Positions 6,700 to 16,770 of a stretch of 54,335 nucleotides of DNA are shown here, piece by piece. Position 1 is the first letter of the stretch; each line of letters starts with the position of its first letter. Source of the DNA: Solobacterium sp. (GTDB lineage: Bacteria > Bacillota_I > Bacilli_A > Erysipelotrichales > Erysipelotrichaceae); NCBI GenBank assembly GCA_017469355.1, contig JAFUGM010000048.1:1-54335 (forward strand), in the 5' to 3' direction. Made by a program: the position numbers and the translations under genes. The notes below the pieces were generated by a model. The model ran no database searches. It had not been told where the DNA came from and worked only from the letters and a program-made list of their open reading frames with translations.

Positions 6700-9647
6700 G
6701 AATTATCCCCCTGCTCTGAGGCTTCTGCCATATTAACCGCATCACGGAGTTCCACTCTCAGCATCTGTGAAACACCCTGTTTCTGCATGGTTACACCATA
6801 CAGGACATCCGCATTCTGCATCGTACCTGGACGGTGGGTTACCACTAAGAACTGCGTACGGTCAGTATAGTTATGCAGGTATTGCGCAAAGCGCTCTACA
6901 TTCGACTGATCCAGTGCCGCTTCAACTTCATCGAGGATGACAAGCGGTACCGGTTTCACCTTAAGGATCGCAAACAGAACACATAAGGCGATCAGTGACT
7001 TCTCACCACCAGAGAACAACATATTGTTCTGAACTGCTTTTCCCGGAGGCTGGGCATCGATGTCAATTCCAGTATTGAGAATATCGGTCGGATCTTCGAG
7101 AATCAGACGCGCTTTTCCTCCGCCATACAGATTACGGAAAATATCGTTGAATTCCTTATTGATCTGATCGAACATCGATTTGAACTGGGTGACCATGACA
7201 TGGTCCATTTCCTCAATCGCCGCAAGGATCTTATCACGGCTCGCGGTCAGCTCTTCAATCTGCTTCTTCAGGAATTCATATCGTTCATTCACTTCGTTAT
7301 ACTGTTCCGGAGCTTCCATATTAACGTTGCCAAGACGTTCAATATCAGCACGTAACTGGAGTACTTCTTCCCGCGCATTTTCCACAACGGTTTCATTTAC
7401 CCGTGTCCGGGCAAATTCAAAGGTCAGCTGATATTCCGATGCAAGACGCTGAAGATTGGTTTCAATCTTTGTTTCAAGACGCCCCTGGTCGACCTGAATC
7501 GCATTAATCGCCGCAACAGCACGTTCATGATCTTTGCGCAGCTGACGAATCTGCTGTTCCTTGCGTTCGGTCTCACTGTTTAAGACAATGCGCTGTTCCC
7601 GCTTGGATTTGATTTCCGCAGTAATGCGGTCACGATTGGAATATGCCGCATTGAGCCGTACGACTGTATCATCGGCCTCTTCACGCTCTGTTTCTTCCGC
7701 AAGTGTCTCTGGCGCAAGAAGCGCAAGATCGTTCTTCAATCGTTCATACTTTGCCTGCTTGGCATCGACGACCGGTTCAAGACTTGCGGCACTGATGCGG
7801 TTCTGCTGGAGACGGCGGGTAATCTCTTCCCGCTCTGAAGCAGCCTTCTCACTTTCCCTGCGGGCAAGCTCCACTCGTGCGGTCTGCGCATCGATGGAAC
7901 GACGGACGTCTTCCGCTTCCCGTGCGGCAGTAATCGGTGTTGTACTACGGCGGGTCTTACCACCAGTCATCGAACCACCGCGGTGAATGACTTCACCATC
8001 GGTTGTAACGATGTTATAGCGGCGCTGGGTTAAGGCAGAAAGCGTATTTCCTGCTTCCATCGAATCTACAACCAGCACATTGTTAAGTAAATAATCAACG
8101 ACCGGCTGGAACTTTGGATCACAGGACACAAACGCAGAGGCAGTCCCAAGATAGCCGTTTGTATTGGAACAGATCACGGATGCCTCCTGGGAAAGCGAAC
8201 GAGGCTGACATACGTTCAATGGCAGGAATGTTGCCCGGCCGCTCTGATTCTTCTTCAGAAAGCGGATCGCACCACGGGCAGATTCTTCATCTGAGGTAAC
8301 GATGTTATACATCGCTCCGCCCAGGGCTTCTGAGATTGCTTGCTCATAGCCTTCATCGGCCTTGATCTCCTGACCGATAACACCGAGAATGCCAGGAAGT
8401 GCATTCCGGTTTTCCATAATGGAACGGGTTCCGGCAGAGCGGGCATTGCCAAAAGGATCCTTTAATACATTTTCAAGGTAGGCCTGCTGGTTCTGAAGGC
8501 TGCGTAAGACGCCCTGCGCCTGCTCATATTCCCCATTCAGGTCAAAGACCCGCTGGGCAATCTGGCGCAGCTTTTCGCTGTCCAGCTGAATCTCATTGTT
8601 TAACGCGTCTAGACGGCCTTTCCGATCTTCATATTCCAGTTTTGCCGCATCCAGAAGTTCTTTGGTTTCTCTGGCGCGCTGTTCTCGGTTACCGGTTTCG
8701 ATGATGTATTTTCTGCGTTCATCCATCTCGGTTCGCCGCTGCTCGAGGGAAGTAATTTCATCCATCGTACGCATGAGCTCTTCCTGAAGATTGGAAATCT
8801 CCTGTTCCAGCGCGGAGGAGTTCTTCCGCTGCTCGGCGATTCTCGTTTCACCGATCTGAAGATCGGTGGAATAAATCTGTTTCTTTGTTTCAATCTCAAA
8901 GAGCGTCTTCTTTGTATCTTCGATGGACGCGTTGAGTTCTTCCACTTCCTGCACAAGTACCGCGATCTCAATCTCTTCAAGACGCTTCTTCTTTTCCCGG
9001 TAGATTTCCGCTTTGCGGGCCTGTCGTTTTAACGGGCTGACCTGTTTTTCCAGTTCAATCAGAATATCCCCGCTGCGATCCAGGTTGTCTTTTGTCCGGG
9101 CAAGACGGGAAAGACTTTCCATCTTCCGCTTCTTATACTTGGCAACGCCGGCTGCCTCTTCAAAAATACCGCGGCGGTCCAGCGGTTTCGCCTCCGCAAA
9201 GGTAATAACGTTACCCTGCGAAATAATACTTAAACTCGATTTTCCAAGACCTGTATCCAGAAACAGATCCACTACATCTTTTAATCGGACACCGTTTCGA
9301 TTGATCAGATATTCCGCATCTCCGGTATCACGAAACAGACGACGTGTGACTTCCAGTTCGTCCTTATCGGAGTTGAGAATATGATTGCTGTTGTCAAATA
9401 CCAGTGTGACTTCCGCCATATTCAGCGGTCTGCGGTCCGCAGAACCGGAAAAAATGACATCACTCATCTTCTCGCCACGCATCTGTCTGCTGCTCTGTTC
9501 CCCAAGCACCCACCGCACGGCATCGGTAATATTTGATTTTCCGCATCCGTTGGGTCCTACGACACCGGTAATCGGATGTTCAAAGGAAATAACGGTTTTA
9601 TCCGCAAAAGATTTAAATCCCTGCATTTCGATCCGTTTTAAAAACAT
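6696..9647 (-). CDS. smc: chromosome segregation ATPase SMC (short-armed)
   Basis: 983 aa; condensin subunit that loops and segregates the chromosome with ScpAB. The head is complete: Walker A GPNGCGKSN at 31-39, signature LFSGGEKS and Walker B LVILDEVEAALD near the C-terminus. The hinge lies near residues 405-560. The coiled-coil arms (about 170-400 and 600-840) are each roughly 90 residues shorter than in B. subtilis (1186 aa); similar total lengths occur in Mollicutes. AAGGAG precedes the ATG. First gene of the operon through nrnA. Confidence 0.96.
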   Translation of the reverse strand: MFLKRIEMQGFKSFADKTVISFEHPITGVVGPNGCGKSNITDAVRWVLGEQSSRQMRGEKMSDVIFSGSADRRPLNMAEVTLVFDNSNHILNSDKDELEVTRRLFRDTGDAEYLINRNGVRLKDVVDLFLDTGLGKSSLSIISQGNVITFAEAKPLDRRGIFEEAAGVAKYKKRKMESLSRLARTKDNLDRSGDILIELEKQVSPLKRQARKAEIYREKKKRLEEIEIAVLVQEVEELNASIEDTKKTLFEIETKKQIYSTDLQIGETRIAEQRKNSSALEQEISNLQEELMRTMDEITSLEQRRTEMDERRKYIIETGNREQRARETKELLDAAKLEYEDRKGRLDALNNEIQLDSEKLRQIAQRVFDLNGEYEQAQGVLRSLQNQQAYLENVLKDPFGNARSAGTRSIMENRNALPGILGVIGQEIKADEGYEQAISEALGGAMYNIVTSDEESARGAIRFLKKNQSGRATFLPLNVCQPRSLSQEASVICSNTNGYLGTASAFVSCDPKFQPVVDYLLNNVLVVDSMEAGNTLSALTQRRYNIVTTDGEVIHRGGSMTGGKTRRSTTPITAAREAEDVRRSIDAQTARVELARRESEKAASEREEITRRLQQNRISAASLEPVVDAKQAKYERLKNDLALLAPETLAEETEREEADDTVVRLNAAYSNRDRITAEIKSKREQRIVLNSETERKEQQIRQLRKDHERAVAAINAIQVDQGRLETKIETNLQRLASEYQLTFEFARTRVNETVVENAREEVLQLRADIERLGNVNMEAPEQYNEVNERYEFLKKQIEELTASRDKILAAIEEMDHVMVTQFKSMFDQINKEFNDIFRNLYGGGKARLILEDPTDILNTGIDIDAQPPGKAVQNNMLFSGGEKSLIALCVLFAILKVKPVPLVILDEVEAALDQSNVERFAQYLHNYTDRTQFLVVTHRPGTMQNADVLYGVTMQKQGVSQMLRVELRDAVNMAEASEQGDNS

Positions 9648-9672
9648 CGCACTCTCCTTAAAAAGCAGTCTA

Positions 9673-9681
9673 ATTATACCA
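9673..9681 (-). promoter_or_regulatory. extended -10 promoter of smc
   Basis: Minus-strand TGGTATAAT with the -10 at 9673-9678, placed between the mscL terminator and the smc ribosome site. No matching -35. Confidence 0.6.
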
Positions 9682-9714
9682 AAAAGGCATAGCCTACGGT
9701 AGACAAAGCGTCCA

Positions 9715-9738
9715 AACGAAAAGCCTCCGTAAGAGGCT
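9715..9738 (-). terminator. terminator after mscL
   Basis: Minus-strand AGCCTC / GAGGCT stem followed by TTTTCGTTT, about 30 bp after the mscL stop. Confidence 0.75.
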
Positions 9739-9767
9739 CTTTCGATCGATTACATTCAGATTGTGGC

Positions 9768-10208
9768 TTATGCCTTGAGCTTTTCTTCCGCTGCTTTTGC
9801 GGCTTCGGGATTCTGTTCCTTGAGAATCGCTACAACTTCCTTCAGAAGCTTAACATCTGCCGGATCTTCCGCAGGTTTTGCTTCTTCTTCCTTCTTCTTG
9901 AGGGAAGTTGCCTTATTAATTGCCTTAAGCAGGGAAAAGAGAATGAATGCGATGATAATGAAATTCACAACGGCAGATAAGAATGCGCCATAAGTGAACG
10001 CTACACCATTGATAGTGAACTGTCCGCCGATCGCAACGCCATCTTCTGCGGCACCACCGGTGATCGCAGCGATTAATGGTGTGATAAAGCTGTCAGTAAG
10101 TGCCGTAACGATGTTTCCAAACGCAGCACCGATGATCACGCCGATGGCCATGTCCATCACATTTCCCTTTAATGCGAATGCCTTAAACTCTTCCAGAAAT
10201 TTCTTCAT
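9768..10208 (-). CDS. mscL: large-conductance mechanosensitive channel
   Basis: 146 aa pentameric membrane channel that opens under high membrane tension to release solutes on osmotic downshock. The N-terminal amphipathic helix FLEEFKAFALKGNV is followed by TM1 (AIGVIIGAAFGNIV), a periplasmic loop, TM2 (VNFIIIAFILFSLL) and a charged cytoplasmic helix. The family's ribosome site AAAGGAGG lies inside the end of the upstream U32 gene: the two overlap by 26 bp. Confidence 0.96.
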   Translation of the reverse strand: MKKFLEEFKAFALKGNVMDMAIGVIIGAAFGNIVTALTDSFITPLIAAITGGAAEDGVAIGGQFTINGVAFTYGAFLSAVVNFIIIAFILFSLLKAINKATSLKKKEEEAKPAEDPADVKLLKEVVAILKEQNPEAAKAAEEKLKA

Positions 10209-12351
10209 AAGCTTCCTCCTTTATTGCTTCAGAATCCATTCTATCCTCTGTTGTCAGAATCAGATAACTTCCTTTTACCCCGCAGTTTGCCTGAACATAG
10301 GGTTCCGGTTCAAGAATATAGGTAAGATTCCCCTCCTCAACTACCGGATACAGACGCTTCTGCAGGTCTTCCAGATAACCGCCCTGGGGATGATAATCCT
10401 TGATGACCATCAGGCTCCTTCGTCCATAAACCAGTTGATACAGCATCGGTTCAAAACCATAGCGTTCAATAAACCGCTGTTTCAGACGCTGAATCTGATC
10501 GTTATTGCATTCGGAGGAAAGAATCACTCCTTCCATCCCATCAAGACTCAGAAGAAACGCCGCCGCATAGGAATTCGTCACATTCAGACTCATTCCCGCA
10601 ATGACATCCTGTCGTTCCATCCAGAACTGCCCCGGTTCAGAAATTACTGTACTGACAAGTTTCATCTTATCACATTCATTTTCCGATACAACGGGCAGTT
10701 TGTTAATTGCCTCAGGATCCTTCGGGGTTCTCCAGTCTTCAATCAGAACTGAAGGAAGAACTGCAGAAGAAGGTTGTAAGATAACCTGATACGGTTGTTT
10801 CCCCGCCCGGGTATGAACGTGAGCCCGACAATCACTGAAGCACTGATAGAGTCTGCGGCGAAGTTCGTTCAAGGCTGAAACAGGTAGGAATATATCCTCA
10901 AGTTGCGTAAATACAACGGAAGGAAGATATGGTTCATCGGCAGTTTTAGAAAGAATCGCTTCGATCCGCTCTTTCGTTAACGGCGCATTTCTTGCGGCCT
11001 CCAACGAATGCTCACCAATCACTTCTGCCCGATGCCCCTCCGTATCGACCATCGCTAATTCCATCGGTTCGCCAATGACGGCCTTGCATGTGATCGTAAC
11101 AGGAATATTACGCGTTGCGGAATCGATCTCCTGATCGAGCGTTTCCAGTAAACGGGTATCTGTTGTCTTAAGCAGAATCTGCCCCTTCTTTGGGGTTGGA
11201 CGGGAATTACAGTCAAGAATAACGCGGTCACCAGGACCGGCGGAATTCACCAGCTTCCCATGTTTTTCTATCCGGACCGCGGTAAGTCCAGTATCCGCAG
11301 GCTGATTGAGAATCCGTAATCCGTCATGTTGGTAAAGGGGCGCAGATAGATCCACGGTCACTTTCCCATTATGGAAGCTGACGACTCTTCCGATTTCTAC
11401 CCCTCTGTGATTTGGACGAAATGCACTCATACGCTGTTGTAGGCTGTCGTGGAAGGCATGGCCTGCAGTAAAGCCGCGGGTAAATAACAGCTCCAGCTGG
11501 CGTTTGCGTTCCTTCGATAATATATATGTCGTTCCGCTGTAATATGCGTCAATCGCTTCGCGGAAGGTCTTTGTGACAAGATAAACATATTCCTTCCGCT
11601 TCATGCGGCCTTCAATCTTAAGACTGGAAACACCTGCTTCAATCAGATCTTTGATATGATCCAGCAGATTCAGATCCTTCATTGCCAGCGCATATTCCCC
11701 ATCCACGGAGGGGCAGCGTTCCATGCCATTACTTTCATAGAAGCGTAACCGACACATCTGGGCACAGACACCCCGGTTTCCCGAACGGTTCTTGATCGAC
11801 TCACTTATCAGGCACTGCCCGCTGTAGGAAACACACAGTGCGCCATAGACAAATACTTCTGTTTCAATCCCAAGCTTCGAACAGGCACGGATGACTTCAA
11901 TTGGAGTCTCTCGCGCAAGGACAACCCGGCTTGCGCCAAATTCCTTCATCGCAAGACAACCAGCCGCATTATGTACATGCATCTGTGTGCTGCAATGCAG
12001 TTCAAAATCAGGGTATTCCACACGGATGCGATGAAACAGCCCAAAGTCCTGCACCAGCAGCGCATCCGCATCATGTTCATAAAGGAAGTCCACTTCCTTC
12101 ATGGCCTGGTCAATCTCCCCTTCAAATAACAGCGTGTTCATGGTCACATAGACCTTGACGCCCCGGGTATGACAATAACGTACGGCCTCTTCAAATTCTT
12201 CATGCGAAAAATTACCCGCAAAGGCACGGGCACTGAAACTTGAGATGCCAAGATAAACCGCATCACATCCACCTGCCACTGCCGCATGAAGACACTCCAT
12301 GTTTCCTGCGGGAGAAAGCAGTTCAATCGTTTTCGATAAGTTCTCTGACAA
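10183..12351 (-). CDS. U32-family peptidase / RlhA-type rRNA hydroxylation protein
   Basis: 722 aa, the long form with extra C-terminal domains. The U32 core starts ELLSPAGNMECL and contains the Cys cluster of the family (SYSGQCLI, GVCAQMCR), which binds an Fe-S cluster in RlhA-type members acting in 23S rRNA C2501 hydroxylation; other U32 members act in tRNA hydroxylation or are called collagenases. Which role applies here is not decided by sequence alone. The start is a TTG at 12351 with AAAGGAG seven nt upstream, giving a 29-bp overlap with the glycosylase gene. Confidence 0.88.
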   Translation of the reverse strand: MSENLSKTIELLSPAGNMECLHAAVAGGCDAVYLGISSFSARAFAGNFSHEEFEEAVRYCHTRGVKVYVTMNTLLFEGEIDQAMKEVDFLYEHDADALLVQDFGLFHRIRVEYPDFELHCSTQMHVHNAAGCLAMKEFGASRVVLARETPIEVIRACSKLGIETEVFVYGALCVSYSGQCLISESIKNRSGNRGVCAQMCRLRFYESNGMERCPSVDGEYALAMKDLNLLDHIKDLIEAGVSSLKIEGRMKRKEYVYLVTKTFREAIDAYYSGTTYILSKERKRQLELLFTRGFTAGHAFHDSLQQRMSAFRPNHRGVEIGRVVSFHNGKVTVDLSAPLYQHDGLRILNQPADTGLTAVRIEKHGKLVNSAGPGDRVILDCNSRPTPKKGQILLKTTDTRLLETLDQEIDSATRNIPVTITCKAVIGEPMELAMVDTEGHRAEVIGEHSLEAARNAPLTKERIEAILSKTADEPYLPSVVFTQLEDIFLPVSALNELRRRLYQCFSDCRAHVHTRAGKQPYQVILQPSSAVLPSVLIEDWRTPKDPEAINKLPVVSENECDKMKLVSTVISEPGQFWMERQDVIAGMSLNVTNSYAAAFLLSLDGMEGVILSSECNNDQIQRLKQRFIERYGFEPMLYQLVYGRRSLMVIKDYHPQGGYLEDLQKRLYPVVEEGNLTYILEPEPYVQANCGVKGSYLILTTEDRMDSEAIKEEAYEEISGRV

Positions 12352-12808
12352 TGCGATACTCCTTTACCAGATCATCCAGTCGTTTTGACGCATTTGCGGC
12401 AGACGTGGATGGCAGTTCCACCGGATTGCTTAACTGAGGAAGATACCGATGGAATAATCCTGCGGCTGTTTTCCCGGTGGTAAGTATATGTTGAATGGAA
12501 GTTTTAGACAGCAGCCCTTCGATATCATTGGGAATGACATCGTGAATCGAGGAATCACTTGAGCCCTCAATCGTACAGCTGTATACCACATCCCATAAGG
12601 CAATATGATGGCGATGACAGAAGTCTTCTCTGGAATTTATTGATTCCTCAAATACCTGTTCCATGACGGGCCAGAAGCGATTCGTGCGGTTTGCGTAATA
12701 GAATCCTTCCGCCCGTGATACAACAGAAGGAAACGACCCAAGAATCAATACTTTTGATTCCTCATCATATAAAGGCGCAATGGGATGAACAACCGTACAG
12801 CTATTCAT
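12323..12808 (-). CDS. DNA-deoxyinosine glycosylase (uracil-DNA glycosylase superfamily)
   Basis: 161 aa. It should remove hypoxanthine (deaminated adenine) from DNA. The opening motif ILGSFPSVVSRAEGFYYAN with NRFWPVM matches the single-domain hypoxanthine/deoxyinosine glycosylase branch of the UDG superfamily. The C-terminal region contains PSTSAANAS. The start overlaps holA by 8 bp and the end overlaps the U32 gene by 29 bp. Confidence 0.85.
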   Translation of the reverse strand: MNSCTVVHPIAPLYDEESKVLILGSFPSVVSRAEGFYYANRTNRFWPVMEQVFEESINSREDFCHRHHIALWDVVYSCTIEGSSDSSIHDVIPNDIEGLLSKTSIQHILTTGKTAAGLFHRYLPQLSNPVELPSTSAANASKRLDDLVKEYRIVRELIEND

Positions 12809-13802
12809 GGGGAAGATTCCTCAATAAGAACAGTTCCAGTCCATTCATTCCATCGATCATTCCGTTTTTCATTCCCTGATCCAGATCAGCCAGTTCTCCT
12901 AATCGTTTTAAAAACCAGGCCGAACTGTGATTTCCACAGTTTTCAAGATCACGATCCGGATATCCGGATCCGGTGCGGGTACGAATCTCCGCCATGGATA
13001 ATCCTGCCTCATCACATCGAGTCACACAGAACAACCGTTTCAATCGATAGGTTAAGGTAGGTAGTATGGCATACACATCCATCGCCGCATGTTCACGCAA
13101 CTCATAGAAGGCTTCCATCGTACTCCGGCGTTTCCCTTTTACAAATGCGTCAGATAGATTCCAAACATTGACTTCCGGATTAAAACTGACTAATCCGGCA
13201 ATTGCCTTACGATCAAAGGTCTTACCGCCATAGAGCTCCATCTTTTCCAGGGTCCGATAAAATTCAGTCGCGCTGTCTCCGATCCGTTGTTTCAGTTCAT
13301 TCAACGCATCTCTGCTTAACTTATATCCTCTGGTCTGTAATTCCTTATCAATGAGCTTTTCCAGTTCCCATGGACTGGGATTGGAATAGGTAATGATACT
13401 GACCGTAGTACCAGTATATGACGCTAACGTCTTATACTCCTTTGTGCGCTTGTCGCAAAGAAAGCCATCACACAGAAAGATCAGATCCGTATCCGGATTC
13501 GGGGATTTGCAATAGGCATCCAGAAGCTCTGCCGGAGAACCGGCTTTTGATTTGGAGGATTTCTTCCCTGAGGAGCCTGAAGCAGATTTCAGGAAATATG
13601 GGGAAGATACCAGGACCACTCTGCGATCCCCAAATAAGGAAATGGTAGAACAAAGATTCAGCACACTTTCTAAAGAAAACGATGTGCGGCTGGAGCCGTC
13701 CACGACAATAATATTTTCCTGCTCCGCATGCGAATCCTGAATCAGACGTTTCTTTTTCGCATTCAGCTGGTAGCTTTCCTTACCTTCCAAAATCGTAATC
13801 AC
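12801..13802 (-). CDS. holA: DNA polymerase III subunit delta
   Basis: 333 aa clamp-loader subunit that opens the beta clamp. Overall layout fits HolA: N-terminal ITILEGKESYQL, a divergent AAA-type fold with FLCDGFLCDKRTKEYKTL, and a helical C-terminal collar domain (FNPEVNVWNLSDAFVKG). It lies directly after comEC, the usual Firmicute neighbour, overlapping it by 4 bp. Confidence 0.9.
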   Translation of the reverse strand: MITILEGKESYQLNAKKKRLIQDSHAEQENIIVVDGSSRTSFSLESVLNLCSTISLFGDRRVVLVSSPYFLKSASGSSGKKSSKSKAGSPAELLDAYCKSPNPDTDLIFLCDGFLCDKRTKEYKTLASYTGTTVSIITYSNPSPWELEKLIDKELQTRGYKLSRDALNELKQRIGDSATEFYRTLEKMELYGGKTFDRKAIAGLVSFNPEVNVWNLSDAFVKGKRRSTMEAFYELREHAAMDVYAILPTLTYRLKRLFCVTRCDEAGLSMAEIRTRTGSGYPDRDLENCGNHSSAWFLKRLGELADLDQGMKNGMIDGMNGLELFLLRNLPHE

Positions 13803-15742
13803 ACCCGTATTATATCAATCTTTAATGACGCAGTCAGAAGCAGATTAAAGCCTGGAAAACATAGAATCATGAGATCTCCGTCTTCCCGTGTCACTAGATA
13901 TGGAATCCGCCGGTCATTCAGTCGTTCAATCACTTCATTGGAAGGATGATGATAAATGGACCATGGACCACTGGAAATAAACGCATACAATGGATGAATC
14001 GCGTCAAGAAATGATCCAGAGGAGGACGTCTTACTGCCATGATGTGCTACCTTCAGAAGATCAACATTCAGATGGGGATATTCTTTTAAGAGGATTGATT
14101 CGGTATCTGCTGAAATATCTCCACATAACAACACATCCATTCCATTGACTCTTACATAGGTCACAATCGATGAATCATTCTCATTGTCTGATTCCACTGG
14201 ATTCAGATCATAAAGCACATAGGGTCCGACCTGATGTGGTTCATGATGGGAAGTCAATACCGTATCTGGATGATAGGTATATGTAATCAGTTCCTGATTC
14301 CCGCTGTGATCGTTATCAGAATGGGTAATCACTAAGGTATTAAGATGCGATATTCCGGTTCCTTCAAGAAAGGAAGTCACTGCCTGGCTTGCGGAAGGTT
14401 TGCCAGTATCGATAAGTACAGTACCGAATTGAAACGGGCCCTTCAGAAAAATACTGTCTCCCTGGCCAACATTAATCACACACAGCATCGATAATGGATG
14501 AAAGAGACCTAGAGACTGAAAGAGAAAAAATAACGCAATCCGTTTTCTCATGACATGTTGATCCGATCGAAGTGACCATTGAAGCAGCACATAGAAGATC
14601 ATGCCAAAGCCAGCCATGGATCCCGGCAAGGAAGACTTCCTGAGAAATGATCCAGCCTGATCGATCCACAATAAGATGGGATAAAGCGGAAGCGGCACCA
14701 GTACCTCCACAATGGAAAGAAGATATGTTATTCCCAGTAACGGAAGCAGCCATTCAAAACAAAGACATTCCAGGGGATATACCGTATGAAATAACAAGGA
14801 TGAAAGATTCATAGACAGAAAGAAACGCTGCAGATGAGAATGTTCTTCATTTCGTGGAAGAATGGAATACAGATATGGAATCAGAAACGAAGGACTCCAG
14901 ATCATATGAGGAAAAACACGCAGGCCAATCAGAAATGCGATCCCCTTACCTTTACGTCCGCTTATTCCAAGAGTATTCAGTACTGCTCGAATCACCTGCA
15001 GAAACGGAAGAAACGGCGCATGAAACACAATCGTTACGATTAACCCAAGACAGGTTCTGATTTTCTTCCGTGTTTCTGGATAACAGCGGCGCTTTAAGAA
15101 ATGATCTACACATAGAAACATTCCGGCATAGGAAATGGAACGATCTTCCAGAAACCCATGAAATCCCGCTTCACTTCGAATCTGAAACAGCAGTTCCAAC
15201 AATACCTCCCGCTCTTTAGGGTCGGTTTTCGAATCGATCCGCTTCATCATCCATCCCCGAATACTATGGGAGGGTTTCTGCTCTGATACTTCTGTCGCAT
15301 TCAGCTGAAACGTGATTCCTTTATACCGACAATACCTTTGAAACGGAAAGCCATAGAACGAATAGGATGCTGGGATTCGTTCCGCATTCCCTTCCACTTC
15401 CACAATCGAATCAAGAATCGGATGTTCATCACTGTAGACAAGCAGACGTTCACCCCTGTTCGACAATACGAAATAGGATTGTCTTACCTCGATGACTCTT
15501 CCGCTTCGTAAGGTTTCTCCAGTTTCGGGAAGTGGCACAAGAAAACAGGAAAGAATCAATGCCGGTAACACCAGATGTTTCGTTCCAGAAGAGATGTGAT
15601 ACAGAATCAGACACAATACAAAAAGCACCCAGCTGCGGATAGAGCTCCATAACAGCACCACAGCCAGCCCTGTCAGTAACAGCGAATTGCCTGTTATCTC
15701 CTCAAAGTGTGATCTGATCTTTGATTGCGTTGTATTTCGCAT
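13799..15742 (-). CDS. comEC: DNA internalization / competence membrane channel ComEC
   Basis: 647 aa, somewhat shorter than B. subtilis ComEC (776 aa). ComEC carries single-stranded DNA through the membrane in transformation. Order: two or three N-terminal membrane helices, a soluble OB-like stretch (about 75-165), the polytopic competence domain (about 200-440) and a C-terminal metallo-beta-lactamase domain beginning INVGQGDSI with THSDNDHSGN and LLKVAHHGSKTS. The metal motif HSDNDH is a variant of HxHxDH. The gene overlaps comEA by 41 bp. Confidence 0.93.
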   Translation of the reverse strand: MRNTTQSKIRSHFEEITGNSLLLTGLAVVLLWSSIRSWVLFVLCLILYHISSGTKHLVLPALILSCFLVPLPETGETLRSGRVIEVRQSYFVLSNRGERLLVYSDEHPILDSIVEVEGNAERIPASYSFYGFPFQRYCRYKGITFQLNATEVSEQKPSHSIRGWMMKRIDSKTDPKEREVLLELLFQIRSEAGFHGFLEDRSISYAGMFLCVDHFLKRRCYPETRKKIRTCLGLIVTIVFHAPFLPFLQVIRAVLNTLGISGRKGKGIAFLIGLRVFPHMIWSPSFLIPYLYSILPRNEEHSHLQRFFLSMNLSSLLFHTVYPLECLCFEWLLPLLGITYLLSIVEVLVPLPLYPILLWIDQAGSFLRKSSLPGSMAGFGMIFYVLLQWSLRSDQHVMRKRIALFFLFQSLGLFHPLSMLCVINVGQGDSIFLKGPFQFGTVLIDTGKPSASQAVTSFLEGTGISHLNTLVITHSDNDHSGNQELITYTYHPDTVLTSHHEPHQVGPYVLYDLNPVESDNENDSSIVTYVRVNGMDVLLCGDISADTESILLKEYPHLNVDLLKVAHHGSKTSSSGSFLDAIHPLYAFISSGPWSIYHHPSNEVIERLNDRRIPYLVTREDGDLMILCFPGFNLLLTASLKIDIIRV

Positions 15743-16175
15743 CGCCGATTCCCTTCACAGATTTGAGATCTTCAATGCTTTGAAATAGTCCATGTTCTTG
15801 CCGATAGGAAATAATCCGATCTGCGGTTGTCATGCCAATGCCAGGCAGACGAATCAATGCATCCTGATCTGCAGAGTTGATCGAAATAAGTGGAGTTTCT
15901 TCATCTATTCTGGAAGGAATATTCAGCACATCATGATCATGAACCTTGAGTTCCGGATTCACTCCTGAACAATCCGCAGTATCTTTCACTCCGACCTGTT
16001 CCAGCACTTCCCGTATTGTTGTATCAGGTGCTACCGATAACGGTCCTTCGGTTTCAACTTCACCCGTCACCGTAATTGTGATGGGTTCATTACGAAATCG
16101 TGAGATGTCCGCTCCCTGATAATCGATTCCTGCCGCAAGAACCAGCAGAACAATAAAAATAAGCAGTTGGCGCAT
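15702..16175 (-). CDS. comEA: competence DNA-receptor ComEA
   Basis: 157 aa. Membrane-anchored DNA receptor for natural transformation. A hydrophobic N-terminal anchor (LLIFIVLLVLAAGI) is followed by an SLBB-like region (TVTGEVETEGPLSV) and the helix-hairpin-helix pair (INSADQDALIRLPGIGMTTA, LKSVKGIGDAKYNAIKD) that grips DNA. AGCAGGAGG precedes the ATG. With comEC it forms the core of the uptake machine. Confidence 0.94.
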   Translation of the reverse strand: MRQLLIFIVLLVLAAGIDYQGADISRFRNEPITITVTGEVETEGPLSVAPDTTIREVLEQVGVKDTADCSGVNPELKVHDHDVLNIPSRIDEETPLISINSADQDALIRLPGIGMTTADRIISYRQEHGLFQSIEDLKSVKGIGDAKYNAIKDQITL

Positions 16176-16222
16176 AGTACCTCCTGCTTACGTTATTGCG
16201 AGTAAATTTCAAATTCCACGCA

Positions 16223-16690
16223 TTAATTGATGGAAACAACAAGAACCTTATACGGTTTCTTCACATGAACTTCCGCGGTCTGACCTGCCTTCTTATCAAG
16301 AATTGCCTTGGCAAGCGGGGTTTCATTGGAGATCATTCCAGACAGCGGATCTGCTTCTGTCTTACCAACAATACGGTAAGTTGCTTCTTCCTTGGTATCC
16401 TGGAACTGAATCTTAACGGTTGAACCGATCTGAACAATTTTCGATCCACTCTTGGTATCGATGATCTCATAATGCTTTAACATCTCTTCCAGTTCGGAAA
16501 TACGATGTTCAATCTGTGCCTGCTTTTCACGGGCCGCGTCATAGTCTGCGTTTTCGGAAAGGTCACCGAGGGAACGTGCTTCCTTCAGTTCTGCCTTTAC
16601 TTCTTCACGCTGTACATGAACCAGATTATGATATTCTTCCTGCAGCTTCTTTAAGCCGTCTTCTGTCAAATATACTTTATTCTCTGCCAT
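16223..16690 (-). CDS. greA: transcription elongation factor GreA
   Basis: 155 aa. It rescues backtracked RNA polymerase by stimulating transcript cleavage. The N-terminal coiled coil (YLTEDGLKKLQEEYHNL to SENADYDAAREKQAQ) carries the conserved acidic tip, and the C-terminal FKBP-like domain has SGMISNETPLAKAIL. The ATG at 16690 has AAGGAGA upstream; an earlier in-frame start would include the ribosome site. It may lead the comEA-comEC-holA operon, as no terminator is visible in the 47-bp gap. Confidence 0.96.
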   Translation of the reverse strand: MAENKVYLTEDGLKKLQEEYHNLVHVQREEVKAELKEARSLGDLSENADYDAAREKQAQIEHRISELEEMLKHYEIIDTKSGSKIVQIGSTVKIQFQDTKEEATYRIVGKTEADPLSGMISNETPLAKAILDKKAGQTAEVHVKKPYKVLVVSIN

Positions 16691-16722
16691 AAGATACTTT
16701 CTCCTTGGTTTTACCACCGCAA

Positions 16723-16728
16723 ATTATA
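16723..16728 (-). promoter_or_regulatory. -10 box (TATAAT) upstream of greA
   Basis: Consensus minus-strand TATAAT 32 bp before the greA ATG; no convincing -35 hexamer at 16-18 bp. Confidence 0.4.
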
Positions 16729-16770
16729 ACGCATGAATCCGAAGGAATCCACCGTTTTTGACTGTCAGAC

